From contig OY754336.1 in NCBI GenBank assembly GCA_963573305.1, forward strand, positions 16,838,699 through 16,902,698: a DNA stretch of 64,000 nucleotides, given 5' to 3'. Both the position numbers and the translations under genes were made by a program. Numbering within the stretch: the stretch's first letter is position 1; every line of letters starts with the position of its first letter. The notes under the pieces are model-generated. The model was not told the origin of the DNA, did no database searches, and saw only the letters and a list, made by a program, of their open reading frames with translations. Of this stretch, positions 11,553 to 23,945 are shown in pieces. Source of the stretch: Pyrrhosoma nymphula. Taxonomy: Eukaryota > Arthropoda > Insecta > Odonata > Coenagrionidae.

Positions 11553-11559
11553 AAAGATA

Positions 11560-13604
11560 AATAAACTAATTAAAACATCAATGGACTGAAAGAAAAAAAT
11601 AATTTTATAAATTTTTAAGGACGTTATTCGCGTGATGGTGATTTTTTTATCATCGTGTATTACAGCAAAATGAATATTAAAAAATTCAATAAATTATTTA
11701 AATAAAATATAAATTGTGAAAGAACAATTTTATATTCTTGATTGTAAATGCATTACTCCAAATTTCCCACATTAAAAAAAATATATTGCGGCTCTCGAAA
11801 AATTTTAAATGCATATTTGAGAGGGACAGATCTCTTTCACTTCTCCGTCTCAGAAGTTTGCCGTCAACTCCTCTGACTCATTGTTAGCGCATCGGTTACA
11901 AAAATTGGTACCTACATGAAACGATTCTCACCTCCAGACAAGGCGCATTGCCCACAATGGTGTAATGACAGGCAATCGTTAAACTTGCAGTACCGAAATG
12001 ACTGTTCATAGATATCGAAGCACGGTATTTTTGCAAGCATTTCGCATAGGAACTGTGGTTTTCCATTAATCAAATGAAGCTTAAGGTAAGCAGAAAAATG
12101 AGGAGGTTTCCAGTAAATCTTTCGTTTCCGAAGCACGGATATCGGTCTGTCGCTTCGTATGGACGATTATTAACAGGTTTTCACGATACCGCTGAAACTC
12201 TTCGGCAAATACTTCTGTTTTCGGTGAAATAACTGTTTAACCTTTTCTATGCGGCCTATGGCGAATTTTGATGGCTTCAATACTTCCTAGTGCTATCTGG
12301 CGTATGACTCCCATCTTTTCTTATCTTAAACCCATGTTTGGTTCACACTTAAACGAGCCAACGGTTGGTTTGTTTGGAAGGCAAAGATGCTAAAGGTCTT
12401 CTGTCCCTTACACGATTTTAATTCCATTTGTCTTGTATCTGTTTCTTCTGGCATTTGGAACATTCGAATGTGTTTGGCCATTTCGACAGTTCTCTAGTAA
12501 GATTTCCTGTCACAATAGGCAAAATAACATTAAATACTAATAATTTATACATTATCAAGATTGTTATACTACACTGGCTCAGAGGTTTCAGAATTTTCCT
12601 TATGAAATTAATGGCTGACACCGTTTTTACTAAATATACTAGCTATTTTATTATTCTCTTCAAATAGAGCTCAGTCCATGGCTTAGTCTCTAATAAATGC
12701 GTCTTGCTTGTGAATTTACCTTCTGATCGAACGATTACGGTATTTTTATTGTTTCCACACAAAAACGATTATATTTTTTGTACTCATGAACTGTAAACAT
12801 TTGAGTCTTAATAATCAATAGCTTATCTTATTCACACTTAATAAGAGACCATATTTATAAACGATCATGACCTCAGCAAATCATTTTTAGAGTTGAAAGT
12901 CTTGAAAATGGCAATGTCTTGCTTAAACCATGCTCGGAAATAAATTAAACTGCTGGTTTTTTATTAAGACTTGCTTCCAAAAAGTAAGGCCTGAATTAGT
13001 CTTTTAGGTAGTGATTCTTCTTCAGATTTTGGATTCCTCAAGCACTCTGGGGTTGAACAACACCTGCAACATTGCAGATGACGTGCGGCGTTTGTATGAT
13101 ATATGACCTTTTACCTAAAAGGTTACGACACGAATGGGAGAAAGGTGGGGAAGTGATGGTTGAGCATCCTCCCCACCTCTTATTCGGTTGTTTCCTATGC
13201 AATATTTAGGTGATAACCAAATTAGCGTTGTAAATTCCAGCAATTCCTTCGAATAAAATCACTGGTTTGTGTATACAGTATCTGAGTCTTATGTGTGATG
13301 AAATAGAGGTATTTAGTTCCTTTCCATGTGCTTTTTAAAACTTATGCATTGCGATTGTTTTAACACAACGAGGCGGGGCGAGTATTGTGTTTCGTTGATT
13401 TCAACTCCCTCTTCATTTTTATTTTCCTAGTTATTCATAATACTCAGCAACTGAAACTAAATGCGTTGTAGAATATACTTGAAAAATACATTGAAGGGGC
13501 ATTTTCTTTATTTTAGAATTTTTTTAATTCTCCTTCGTGTGTCGAAAATCAAATTTCGTTATTTATCTGTCCCAATCCGTTTCCCTTCCTTCCCTGCTTC
13601 ATGG
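11560..13604. other. AT-rich spacer, no gene seen
   Basis: Only short incidental frames, none over 80 codons. I saw no repeat family, inverted ends or RNA fold. Confidence 0.55.
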
Positions 13605-13665
13605 CTTTTGTCCTTACACCCCCTGGCCACATTTCCTTGTGGTTATTCACCAGTTTGCATGTAGA
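13605..13665 (+). mobile_element. LINE 3' end fragment (jockey/CR1-like type)
   Basis: The stretch TTTTGTCCTTACACCCCCTGGCCACA...GTAGATGTAG resembles the 3' end that follows the reverse-transcriptase remnant at 60961-61287 (GTGTCCTAACACCCCCCGCC...GTTTGTAGATG). Only the last ~60 bases are recognisable and no coding remnant was found upstream. Confidence 0.45.
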
Positions 13666-14029
13666 TGTAGAAGAATTTACATTCATTTACATTCATCTAT
13701 GTTTTCTGAGCTCATTATCATTAGTCGCGTTTCCCTTGACCTTAAGCTAACCATTCCTAGTCTGTCGTGTGACTATCGCGCAATAAATAAATAAATTATA
13801 AAATACTGTACAAAAATATCAGGTATAAAATAATATTTAATGGATTTCACATGGGCGTAGCTATGCATTAAGCGATCCGGTGGCACATTAGTTTGAATTA
13901 GGATCATATTTGAAATGATTTCCCTCGCTGCCATAACACTGTGCGTTTGCTTCGCGTAGATATTCACCGAGTGACACTCCCACGCGGATAAACCATCGCA
14001 AACGAGACAGCGGCCTACGGCATCGCATA

Positions 14030-14180
14030 CGAGAGGAAACGTCCCCCTTCCCCGTCCCGATGCCAAACTTCCCGAATTTCCGCCCGGGAATACTTCTGCC
14101 TCCCTGCCTCCCGGGTCTGCCTCCCTGGGAGTCCGCCAAAATCTTCAAACGCCACCTCCCCCCTCTTCCCTCTAACTCCT
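14030..14180. repeat. C-rich tract
   Basis: C/T-rich on the plus strand with repeated CTGCCTCCCTGCCTCCCGGG-like motifs. The open frames on both strands here are compositional. Confidence 0.6.
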
Positions 14181-14519
14181 ATTATTTTCACTCACTCCCA
14201 CGATTTGAAATAGGCACACCCCTTGTATCCTTCCCCTCTAAAGGGACAAACCAGAAGCCACACCGGAGCCGGCTTCGTTCGAGTCTTTTTCCCTGCGCTA
14301 TTCCTTGCGTTCAGACGAGCCCAAGTGGCAACGGTGTCCGTGCTGCTTCCCATAGAGATCAAACTGGATAAGACGATACTTATCCTTCCTGCAGAAGTGG
14401 GGACAGACGTTCAATTTCACCTACAGCTCAACGTTTAACATCTCCTTCCATTCATCCAGCCATCTTCATTCTGTTCGTTCATTATTACATTCAGTATATT
14501 CGTTCCTGCACTTGAAATT

Positions 14520-14605
14520 TTATGCAGCTAGTGGAGCTACAATTTAGCCCTGTGAGCCACAGCAGGTGCGTTGGGCAGAGGGTGTTAGGACACCAACTAT
14601 GGAAA
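14520..14605 (-). mobile_element. LINE 3' end fragment, minus strand
   Basis: On the minus strand this reads AGTTGGTGTCCTAACACCCT, then GCACCTGCTGTGGCTCACAGGG. It is similar in order to the 3' end after 61288 (TGGTGTCCTAACACCCCCCG, then a small hairpin ending GCGGGGTA). The 67-codon minus frame running into it shows no convincing domain. Confidence 0.5.
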
Positions 14606-15560
14606 AGGGAAGAAATGGGAAAAAAGTAAGTGGAAGAGGCCGTAAGTGTATTCTTTGTTGATGGAGTTTTGTAGCGTCTCGCTCTATTTTTCATCTAGTA
14701 GCTAATCATGCGTAAAAATTGTGATTTTTGTGCATAAATTTAAAAGTCGAATGTTCTTGCATTTCCTGGTGTCCACCACGTTAGTTGTTTTTGTTGACAA
14801 TATTTTCTCCCAATAGTCCTAAATATATGTCTGTATACATATAAAAGTCGGTTGAAACGCTAAAATAATTATGGATTTTACAATAAAATATTAAGCTATT
14901 TTACCTATGTGACATTTACCTTGGTATATATCCTTTTTATAATATCAAATTATCAACATGAATAAGGCTTTGAGTGGTGCGAAATGATGTCAGCCGTCAA
15001 CGCACCCAAATCTTTACTCTAGTACTACTATTTTGTTTTAACTTGTTTATCCGATCACCCAAATATTTAAATCCTGGCACCTGCTGACAAGCCTATGGTT
15101 TAGCAGGACCACAATGATACATAATTTAAAAATTATATTCATTGCAATCATTATTTTTGATTTTATTCACCATTGTATTCATTATTTTATTTTACTGCAA
15201 AGAGTAATGATATGTACCCAGTTTATTAATAAATAAATTGCAATTTATCAAGTATTAAAAAAAAACTTATCAATACATATTCCATCTGATTCCTTGAATT
15301 CCCCAATCACCCGACAAGAGTAGGGACTCCTGATTTGACCACGCTTCTCGGTACGCATTAAAAAATCGTACCAGTTCTATCTTCGAACTACGCACGGTTT
15401 CCAAGCGATGAATCGCCCGTCAGATCCAACGCTAATACGCCTGGCGCAACTCCGCGGGAAAAAAATCCCGCGCGACGCCGGTCTCAAGTAGGGATCGCCT
15501 CGCAGCTAGACAAATGTTATGCAGCGAGACTCCGTGTACAGACCCACAATAAAGCATAAC
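14606..15560. other. AT-rich spacer, then a CpG-richer stretch from 15300
   Basis: No gene or repeat recognised. 15340-15560 holds several CpG-containing motifs and minor frames only. Confidence 0.5.
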
Positions 15561-16130
15561 ACACGTAGGAGGTATATCCTGACCTCTTCCGGTACATTTC
15601 TCCCTCTCCCTCTTCATTCTCCTACTCTTTTTCTCTCCCGTTTTCATACGAAAGGGAGATGAAATTGTCTTGCGAGGACTCGAGAGCGGACACAAACACA
15701 GGCGATCCCTCGGGGACAATATTGCTCAGCCCCCTTCAAATAGCGTTGTCGTCAGGTACGTAAGCCCACTGCAGCAGGCCCTTCCTCCTCTTATCCTTTC
15801 GCCCTTCTTTTTTTTCTCGGCCCACAGTTCCTTGCCCCTCGACCGTCATCCCCTTTGCTCCTCGCCGCCATCCTCCTCTCCTTCTTTCCCTTCACTCCTT
15901 CGCTTTTTTCCTCCTCCCATTTCCCGTTCCGCCTTCTATTTCGCCCTTCCAAACTCCACCCCTTCAACTCCCCTCTCCATCGCCGCTGCTGCTTTATGAT
16001 CCATCCCAACCTGGTCCTTCCATTTTTACTATCCCTACCTCCTCCTACCTCCCCCTTCATGTCACTGACTGCGCGTATATGCGTTCCGAGGGTTTTGGGG
16101 GGTTGGGTGGAGGTCTGGGAGTGGGTGGAG
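15560..16130. repeat. Pyrimidine-rich tract
   Basis: Dominated by C and T on the plus strand (CCTCCTCTCC-type runs). Overlapping frames of 94-192 codons on both strands, rich in Ser/Pro/Leu or Arg/Gly/Glu, are compositional artefacts. Confidence 0.75.
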
Positions 16131-16540
16131 CGGGACTGAGGGGCGGAAGGGATTCTCCGGAGCGGGAGAGTATACGCCGAAAAGACTAGGGTCCCGTTAT
16201 GAGCGAGTCCCGCGGGGTACGGCAGGGAAAACAAGAGAAGATCTTCATGCGTGCGGGAGGGGGGGGAGGAGATGGGAAAGGAGCACCATGGGATGAGATG
16301 GCGGCGGTCTTGGGAACCAATAGGCCCCAGAGGCGGCGGTTCCTCCTCCGCCTCCTCCCCTTCCTCCATTGTGGTCCAGCGTTATGGTCCCTGGTCGCAT
16401 AAAAAGATCTCCCATCCGTCCCGCCCTTCCATCTCCCCGCTGAGAGCGCTCCCACCGCCCGCCACCACATCCTCCGCCCTCCCGCACTTCTTCTCTTCCC
16501 TCCATTCCTTCCTCCAACGGCACCGCCGAGATGGGGTTGA
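16131..16540. repeat. Purine-rich block turning into pyrimidine-rich DNA, CpG-rich
   Basis: G/A-rich from about 16135 to 16325, including GGGAGGGGGGGGAGGAGATG, then C/T-rich to 16520. The strand bias switches sharply near 16335, an arrangement that can form hairpins or unusual structures. Confidence 0.6.
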
Positions 16541-17070
16541 TGTTACGATGGTTGCCCGAGAGGGATATTTCAATAGGTCTCCCCTTTTCACGCAAGAGGA
16601 AGGAATACACTGCTCGCCTCTCTTACCATTATCCGTTTCACGTGAGTACGAATCCATGAGTGCGAATGGTTGCGAGGCGAACGCGCGGTACACATGCGAA
16701 TGGACCACTTCCGCGAGCCGGAAGTAATAGGCGTTGGAGGGGAGACGCGAGAGGGGAGGGGGGCCGGGTCGGAGGCAATTTGATGAACGAAAATGTATCC
16801 TTTTTCCGGTATTCCTCTTCACTCCCCCGTCGTTCCTTTACCCAGGCATGTGAAGTTTCCAGTTCTGCGGCTTACGTGATGTTCAAATTTAAGGGTTAAA
16901 TCGTAAGTTACCACTGAAACGAAGAATATTTTTTTTGGGATGAGTTTTCTCGAGGTAAGGTCGGAAAAACTAACCACTGCTATTCTTCACAAACTTTTCG
17001 TAATCTACTATATTCCACATCAGGGCTAGAAATATGCACTGAATGCCAACAACAGCAACGCAACTCATAT
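16541..17070. other. Mixed spacer
   Basis: CpG-containing to 16790, then AT-rich. No gene seen. Confidence 0.5.
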
Positions 17071-17150
17071 ATAGATAGATGGATAAACGCCTTTATTAGG
17101 GCGAGATTGAGACTTTAAAAGTCTCTTCTTCCACCTAACCACTGAATACA
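17071..17150 (-). mobile_element. LINE-like 3' end with (ATCT)n tail, minus strand
   Basis: On the minus strand, GACTTTTAAAGTCTCAATCTCG leads to CCCTAATAAAGGCG and a TTATCCATCTATCTATATAT tail. That is an AATAAA signal followed by a short tandem tail, as in many insect LINEs. No coding remnant is recognisable upstream (higher coordinates). Confidence 0.5.
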
Positions 17151-19230
17151 TATTAGATATATCAAAACATTTCAACCTGGCTGTCATGAAAACATATCAA
17201 AACGGCAATTACTTTAGAATGAAAACATTACAATCATTAAACTTCACATCACAAATTACAGTTTGTAACATTGTTTCGGATTACCATAGAACCCATGATT
17301 GTTATAGCACCATCGATAATGGAGGTCGATATGATGGATATAAATATTATTTTTATTTGGGATTGGGATTGGTTTACATTTTATTTATTGGTAAGATTAA
17401 AAAATCCATCTTCAATGAGACCATGCAAAACAGCAATTATTTGAAAAAGGTAAATTGATCGCGATGGTGCGCAAGTATATTTGGGCCGTGGTACAATAAG
17501 TTTTTATTGCAATTTCTGAATTGTGGAAACGTGTTTTTTAGCGTGCTTTTTACGTACTCTGTGAGTTGAACAGTTTTGCACATTTTTGAAGCAGCAGGTA
17601 TGAACAAAAATTTCACAAAGATTTATTCAATACTATTGAATGGAAAGTGACATGGCATTAGGATCCACCAGTTATCGTAATTTTTGGAGCAATGGAGGTG
17701 TTTCTTTGCTTTGCCTACGGATTTAAATTTACTGGGCACTTTATTCCTGGAGATGCTTCGAAGAGATGATTTAAAACCCTTGGCGGGCACGAGGAGACCT
17801 CTCCGGGATGCAACTTAGGCCTCAGAAATCCCTTCTTTTGTGGCAGGTTCAACGACTCACCATTTAGACACATGCCGAGGGGGGAGGGGGGCGTGTTTGT
17901 TTGCAGCTCAAGTCTTGTAAGTTTTGGCTTTTCGTCGGAGAGTGCCCCCCCCAAACATGAGGCGGAAGAAGTGCGGGAGACGGGGAAAGTGGACACGGGT
18001 GTTATTCTTTTACGGCTCACTACTCTGGTCCGCCCCTCTAGGCGCATGGGCTCGTGTGCGGAGAAGTCATAGACGGTCCGTTCACCGTTATACTCTTCTG
18101 GAGATACCCGCTGTCCGCAGGAGCGTGACTACGGAACTTAACTTAAACCTGCTGTTATTCTCCTAAGTGAACATACTGCCGACCAGCTAAAACTCATTAA
18201 AGCATGGTACTCAGTTAAGGTTTTAACTTTTACGTGTCTTTTCCAGAGAGGTCTTCCCGGCCTGAGCTTGCAACAAAATGCTTGTGTTCTTTTGTCATTT
18301 GAAGATCATTCAGCAATCCTTCCGGCATTTTAAATGATTTTCTTTGCTGTGTTTGCCATTGTTACTTTACAAATCTTGCCCAAAGAATTTCTTTCCCTAT
18401 TTCTCGTACTTATCTATGTCGTCGCCCATATATTTCACCTAATACATTACTTTACATATCATGTTCATATGGGAAATCAGTATTGATTGTATAGAAAAAA
18501 TATTAAATAATTCCGTAGCTGATAAATATGTGCCACAATCTCCCAAGTATTCGCCATGCTGCTGAAGGTATTTTATGTTGTTAGAAAGATTCTGTATCAA
18601 AATTAACCATGGATTGGAAAGCTATCGAGAGGAGCCAGGGATGTATTTCACGAAACTTAACATTAATTACATTGCTCCCATACACTCTGAGAAACTGCAG
18701 AGACTAGTTAATAACCAACCTCCTGAAACGTTTCATAGCTATATCACAACCCACATCCTGAAACGGCAAAGATAGATGTTATGCCTCAATTCTTTCTCCA
18801 CCATAACTATGTATTTATAATTCTAGAAATGTCGTTAACAGTTCAGCTTTCTACTTCTCAGATTTTACTAGAAGATTTTCTCGTTTGTTTCTCTTATGAA
18901 TTTTATCAAGGATGTAATTGCTAATGAATCACTTTCGTTCTTTCCGTCTCTCTCCGGCAAAGCCGAACTTTTTCAGAGTTTTGGGACACATCACATACTT
19001 TTGGCTGCGTCAGCAAATATAGTTGATAGGTATTTTGGGAATGGCGGTGAAGTAAGTCAGTTCCTAGTCATTATGCTACTTAAAGAAATAATGTCCTCGA
19101 TGAAGAGAGGTTCACTTTGTCCGTTTTTAAACCTCATCATGATCACATCCATACTTTGGCAGCTGGTGCCCTTCTCCGCGCACAAGGCCCCTAATGTGTT
19201 CGACTTCCCTGAAACCAGAAAGGCATAACC
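17151..19230. other. AT-rich spacer, no gene seen
   Basis: Frames at 18896-19228 and 17715-18047 reach 110 codons but have no domain. A CpG-containing patch lies at 17860-18080. Confidence 0.5.
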
Positions 19231-19840
19231 ATCCTCCTCCTTCCTCCCTCGCTCAATATGCACAGATCCTACTCCGCTTACAGTAAATTCATCCCTTCCC
19301 TCCCCCCTCCCACCTCTCAAGAAAACTGCTGTTTACTCCTTCCATTATCCAATGCATTTTCGTTCCCTCTTCCACATCTCCCCCGCACAGCCCCTGCCAC
19401 CCACCCGCCTCGAGTCCCGCCCCTTCACCATCGCCACCTACCGTACGCCATTATTCCCTGCCAATAGACTCCTCTCTTTCACTCACCCCTGGGGATCCCT
19501 CTCCTCATAATACACCACCCCCACGCAGCATACAGCCCTTCTTTAGCCACCCACCCCCCTCAACCTTAAGAAGTGCTTCCTTCCCTCCCCCCGACCGAGT
19601 AACTTGAGATTCGAATGATGGCGGAGAGGAGAACCTTTTAGCCTGAGAACCATACCCTCCGCCGCTGCCAAACCACCCTCAACCCCTCTTCCCTCCGCTT
19701 CGCCCCCTCCTCCAACGACAAACCCACTCCACCCTTCCCCTCCCACACCAATCTCCACCTCCCTCCTCCCCCCGTGGCAGCTCTGTTTTATCCCCTGCAA
19801 AAACCCTGCCACCTGACGACTACCGATTTCTATCATTACC
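19231..19840. repeat. Pyrimidine-rich tract
   Basis: C/T-rich on the plus strand, with long stretches of CCCTCC and CCACC motifs to about 19805. Frames on both strands are compositional. Confidence 0.75.
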
Positions 19841-20055
19841 TTCCTGCGTAGACACCATCGCTGTACATGTATTACCTAAATCTTATATATCCGTTTGTAT
19901 GTTTTTTTGTGATTTATTATAACTATTGTTGTCAAAATATTGTACTGATGCTAATACAGTATGTTCTATTGTTTTTAACTATTGGAAACTTGACGTCAAG
20001 GTTCTATTTACTGTACTGAATAAAGATCTCTACAAATAAAGTATCTATCCATCTA
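19841..20055 (+). mobile_element. Probable LINE 3' untranslated end
   Basis: AT-rich DNA ending TGAATAAAGATCTCTACAAA, a second AATAAAG, and a TATCTATCCATCT tail. The tail resembles the one at 17075 on the other strand, which suggests a related LINE family. No reverse-transcriptase frame is preserved upstream. Confidence 0.4.
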
Positions 20056-21614
20056 ATTCATGCGTTCACCTTCCCCGCTTCCTAGCAAATACCTCCGTAG
20101 GTCCCTGTTCGTCAACGGCTCTAAAATAGGATATCACGGAAAACGCGTCCTGCTCTTCATTTTCATTTCCATTCAGGCAAGGAAAACACTCTATCAGACT
20201 CGCGGATGTCTCCTACTAATTCTCCAACCAGTCCGAAAAGAGTCCGTGAGCATTTAGTCTTATATCCTAAAATTAAGTGATGCTGGTTGACTCTGGGCGA
20301 CGTTTCTGTTGGCTTTCTTGGTACTTAGGAGACACTCTGCCCCTGGCAACGAAGATGTCATCCTGTATACTACTTATTGCTTGATGATATTCTACGTGCA
20401 GAAGTCCCTAGTTGCTTTTACCATCCCTACATTTTTCGCAGGTATCTTTAGGAATATGGCAAGCAGCAGTGTATGAATTCCAGCACCTTGTATAACAGTT
20501 CCGATAGTTGTTATCATTAAACTTTTCTTTTTTACGCGGAAACATGTTTCTTGATCGTTCCGAAGTATTCAATTAACTTTCCATAAAAATCGTATGGTAT
20601 ATTAGTTAGGTAGGCTTTGTAAGATCCTTCGTCAGACTTATTTTTTACTTGAATATGAGAGAGTACCGTACATACATAAATAAATAAGCTGCGTTACTGC
20701 TTTAGACCAGATTTGACAGGTGACGACCCATCCGGGAAAGGCCCACTTTGGCGCAAAAGTGGTCGTTTGAAAAGCATTCCTTTCTTTGACCCGAAATATA
20801 TATTGCAATAAACTCCATAATTAATTTTCAAGTGCTTACATGGAGAACATGACATAAAATCGATGGTGTCATCGTAAAATATTATATTTCTAGAACTTAG
20901 TTGACTTTTCTATTGCCCAAACATGCGTATCAAATTGATAATTTTTACTGTCAGGCCATGTGTATGATACTTTATCGTCCCTTCAACTGCGCTACTTAAG
21001 TTTGCAATGTATATAAACTGTTGCTAAACTCGTGTATTATTTTCTTCCGTCATCATGTTCATAATCTTTCTTTTGGTGATAACCGAAGGGTACATCAGAC
21101 TAGACTGAACTATTTTGTGGGAAGTTAGATGCCACCGCAGCCCAATGGTCGTCATCCCAGGAATAGTAAAAGTTTCTTTATTTATAACTCATTTTAAATT
21201 TCACTCAAATTGTGATCGTAATTTTCCACTTCATAATCTCTTCCGGCCTTTCTTCGCTTACAATCGATAGTTTCGTAAGTTTCTTTACGCATAGTATCAT
21301 TAAAGTGAGGCGGAAACAGGATAAGGAGAAAAGTGGGATATAGGTTGGACCTGAAGCTGCTCTGCTCTGCAGAGCTTGTCTTTGAGTGGGTGAGTATCTA
21401 GTTGATCAAAGGAGGAATGGGAAGGTGTTTGCGAAGGAAGGAGGTAGGGGAGGATGTGAATGCGACGTTGAATGGCATTTAAGTTTACTTTTGCTTCCTT
21501 CTTTCCAAATCTTTCTTTCCGAATCCAAAACCATCATCTCATCATCGTCGAGAGGCTCTTTAACCGCAATACAATCCTCCATTCATCGCCTATCTCCCCA
21601 TAGTGTTTCCCCGC
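20056..21614. other. AT-rich spacer, no gene seen
   Basis: No frames above 80 codons and no repeats or RNA folds that I recognise. Confidence 0.55.
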
Positions 21615-22179
21615 TTAGCGTAGATTGAGCGAGATATTTCCCTAGTCATAGTGGAGACCATATTCGAATTTTAATTTTTAATATCAGCGTCTTTAAGAAG
21701 TATGAAATAAATATTTTGCTATTAATGGCGCAAAAATATAGTTACATACATCTAAAATTCTCACTAATGAAATAAATATATCCTCATTAGTCTCTTAACT
21801 CTACCCATTTTTTCACACCGTACGGCTAAAAAGCCTTCAAACCAGATTTTTTTGCGATTCCGTAAAAATTACTGCGGTGGGTAATTGATTACAATTTATA
21901 AATAGTTGATAAAACATACAAACTACGCACCGTTAGCTTTTTGACGACATCTAGGTGTTATAAGTTGCTAACTTTTTTAATATTCTCCATCTGGAGCGCA
22001 CAGCCGTAATCTATCTCATGTAAAACAGCTTATGTTTTCAGGAAAAATTAATCGAAAAGTAGTTCGGGAAGGGGTTAGTATTTGGATTTAATTGGAAAAA
22101 TGGGAGTTTTTTTTAATCGAATATGAGGTCACATTCATCAAATTCTAGGTGGAGTGATGTTTCGCTCAGACTAACAAAA
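21615..22179 (-). mobile_element. TTAA-family MITE, copy 2 (about 565 bp, most decayed)
   Basis: Same family as 3921-4479, in reverse orientation. The left edge reads TTAGCGTAGATTGAGCGAGA and the right edge TTTCGCTCAGACTAACAAAA, so both ends have lost the exact TTAA. The internal blocks (CTAGTCATAGTGGAGACC, ATTAATGGCGCAAA, CGTACGGCTAAAAAGCC, GATGTTTCGCTCAG) are preserved in the expected order. It ends directly before a C/T-rich tract. Confidence 0.85.
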
Positions 22180-22199
22180 CATTATCATTCGTATCAATT

Positions 22200-22560
22200 C
22201 TTCTCCCCCTCTGCTCCTCACGGTATGATTCCCTCCTGCGCGACCAATTTCAGCTTCAGCCATTCCCCCCTCCCTCCACCCGCTTCTCCTCCTGCTTCCA
22301 CCTCCCCTCCTCATCTCCTTCCTCCATTTTTAAGGGTGTGGGCCTCCGCTCCTCCCACCCCCTCCGCACCGAAAGAAACACTCGCCCCAGTGGGAGCCCG
22401 TCGTAAAAAAGCGGCCCCACCCAGAAGAGTTTGCTCCCTTCGTCCTCTCTTCCCATTTCCCTGGCGACCCTACCCCACCCACCCAATCCTCCCAATCTTC
22501 CCTCCCATTCCACCGCTCACCTCACTTCCCATCTTCCCAATCATTTCAAATGTCGATCCC
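22200..22560. repeat. Pyrimidine-rich tract
   Basis: C/T-rich on the plus strand (CCTCCCTCCACCC-type motifs). The 191-codon plus frame across it is compositional and low-complexity. Confidence 0.75.
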
Positions 22561-22636
22561 GTCTTCCCATCGGTTACAATACTGCTTCCTGTGCCAAGTC
22601 CTATCCGCGTCTCAACTCTTTCCATGCCGTCCTTTC

Positions 22637-22890
22637 GGGGGTCGGGTTGGCGCAAGTGTGTCGGCATCTCACGCGAACGGCCCTGGCTCGAATCCTGATG
22701 GTCTACAGTTAAAATGTGGAGCGGCGATCCGATCGCTACTTGTGTGCTCAGAGGAGAGCACTCAAGTGCAGTACTCTGTCCGTCGGATGGGACGTTAAAC
22801 TGTGGTACCCTTCCCGTCTTTCGTTAATAGCATGGCGGTGACGGCGGAAGGCTTCCCACCTCTTATCCACCGTACTGTTCTATCTTATCC
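22637..22890 (+). mobile_element. SINE, family 1, plus-strand copy A
   Basis: The tRNA-derived head has an A-box-like GGTTGGCGCAAGTGTGTCGG and a B-box-like GGCTCGAATCCTGATGG (22685-22701). The body has AGAGCACTCAAGTGCAGTAC, then the family landmark GTCGGATGGGACGTTAAAC (22782-22800), then TTTCGTTAATAGCATGGCGG and GGCTTCCCACC, matching the tail of the other copies. The 3' edge is approximate, because an AT-rich LINE fragment begins soon after. Confidence 0.75.
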
Positions 22891-22954
22891 TAGAAACCCA
22901 TCCTCCTGGCCTGAAGCGCCAAGTCGCTTGGAGCCAAGACCACCAAGATATAGA

Positions 22955-23622
22955 ACTAGAAAACAAATTTATTGTTTTAGGACAGGACCTATGGAACATG
23001 CAATCGTTGCAGAAAAAAACAAGCTCTGTGGTATTTAAAAAAATCTACAAGTCACCTCGCTTTAACAACACGAAAACAAAAAAAAACCATTCCAGATACC
23101 ATTGAAACACAAAAATAATATTAAATCAAATACAATGACAGATTTTACAAAGAAAATTTAAAGTCAAGTCAATATAATATGCACAAACATACAAGAACCT
23201 TTTAATGAATTTAACTTACATTCTTTGAAAGAACAAAAATCAATAAATGTGAGAACGATTGAGGTACACGCTCAATCACCATGACATTCATCAATCAGGT
23301 ACGCAAACATTATTAATTTGAATTGGTTTAAGTTTTTAGCATTCAATATATAGTGAAGAATATCACTCCATACCCTTGTACATGAATTAATAGTGGATGA
23401 TTGGTACACAGTTGTTCTACATTTAGGAACTTTAAATCGTTTTCTGACTCGAACAGGTCTATTTAATACATCACTAAGGTTTGCAATTACATTTTCATAG
23501 AGGTAATCCGGTGCTTTACAAGATAAAATTTTATACATGAAAACAGATACTTGGTATATATACAGGGAGTATTTCAGTGGTCTTGTCGGAGCGGACTTGA
23601 AATACAGTAGTGATGACTCCAT
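22955..23622 (-). pseudogene. LINE reverse-transcriptase C-terminal remnant, minus strand
   Basis: The 116-codon minus frame (23272-23622) has the shape of the conserved end of LINE reverse transcriptases. It begins with a YIYQVSVFMYKIL helix followed by CKAPDYLYENV, then an Arg-rich segment ending VPKCRTTVYQSS, a short TRVWSDI motif and a final F..I.FAYL. Downstream on the minus strand to about 22955 is AT-rich 3' untranslated DNA with AATAAA and AATAAATTTG. The whole N-terminal and catalytic region is missing, so this is a 5'-truncated copy. The clade is not certain (CR1/L2/jockey-like). It lies between two family-1 SINE copies. Confidence 0.6.
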
Positions 23623-23659
23623 CCTTCCATCCCATCTTTAGTGAGGCCGCAAACTTGTG

Positions 23660-23945
23660 TTTTGCTGCTGGGCAGATTATTTCAGAGCAGGGGGATGGAT
23701 ACTGGCTTCTTTTCCTACAGAGACCGGGTTCGGATCCCGACTGTGACGGAGATTCTTCATCAGATTTCCCATCCCTTCTTGGGTGTCTTGTGGAGAGAAC
23801 TTGAAGAGCAGAACTTAGCCCTCTGGATGGGATGTTAAACTGTGGGCCCAATGAAGCATCTCGCTTGGAGTTGATAGGCTAATTCCAACGCCGTGTTTCT
23901 CTGCATCATTCCTCAATTACCCAAGTAATCATTTCCTCACCAACC
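23660..23945 (+). mobile_element. SINE, family 1, plus-strand copy B
   Basis: A B-box-like GGGTTCGGATCCCGACTGTG (23727-23746) is followed by GAGAACTTGAAGAGCAGAAC and the landmark CTGGATGGGATGTTAAACTG. Then come CTCGCTTGGAGTTGATAGGC, AATTCCAACGCCGTGTTTCT and CTGCATCATTCC. The last blocks match the GGCTAA...GCCGGGTTTCTCTCC type of tail inferred from the minus-strand copies. Confidence 0.75.

Noticed and set aside
15791..16369. 192-codon minus frame and overlapping plus frames
   Set aside because: Strong base bias explains open frames on both strands; no domain or splice context.
22123..22698. 191-codon Pro/Ser-rich plus frame
   Set aside because: It begins in the end of MITE copy 2, crosses a C/T-rich tract and ends in a SINE.
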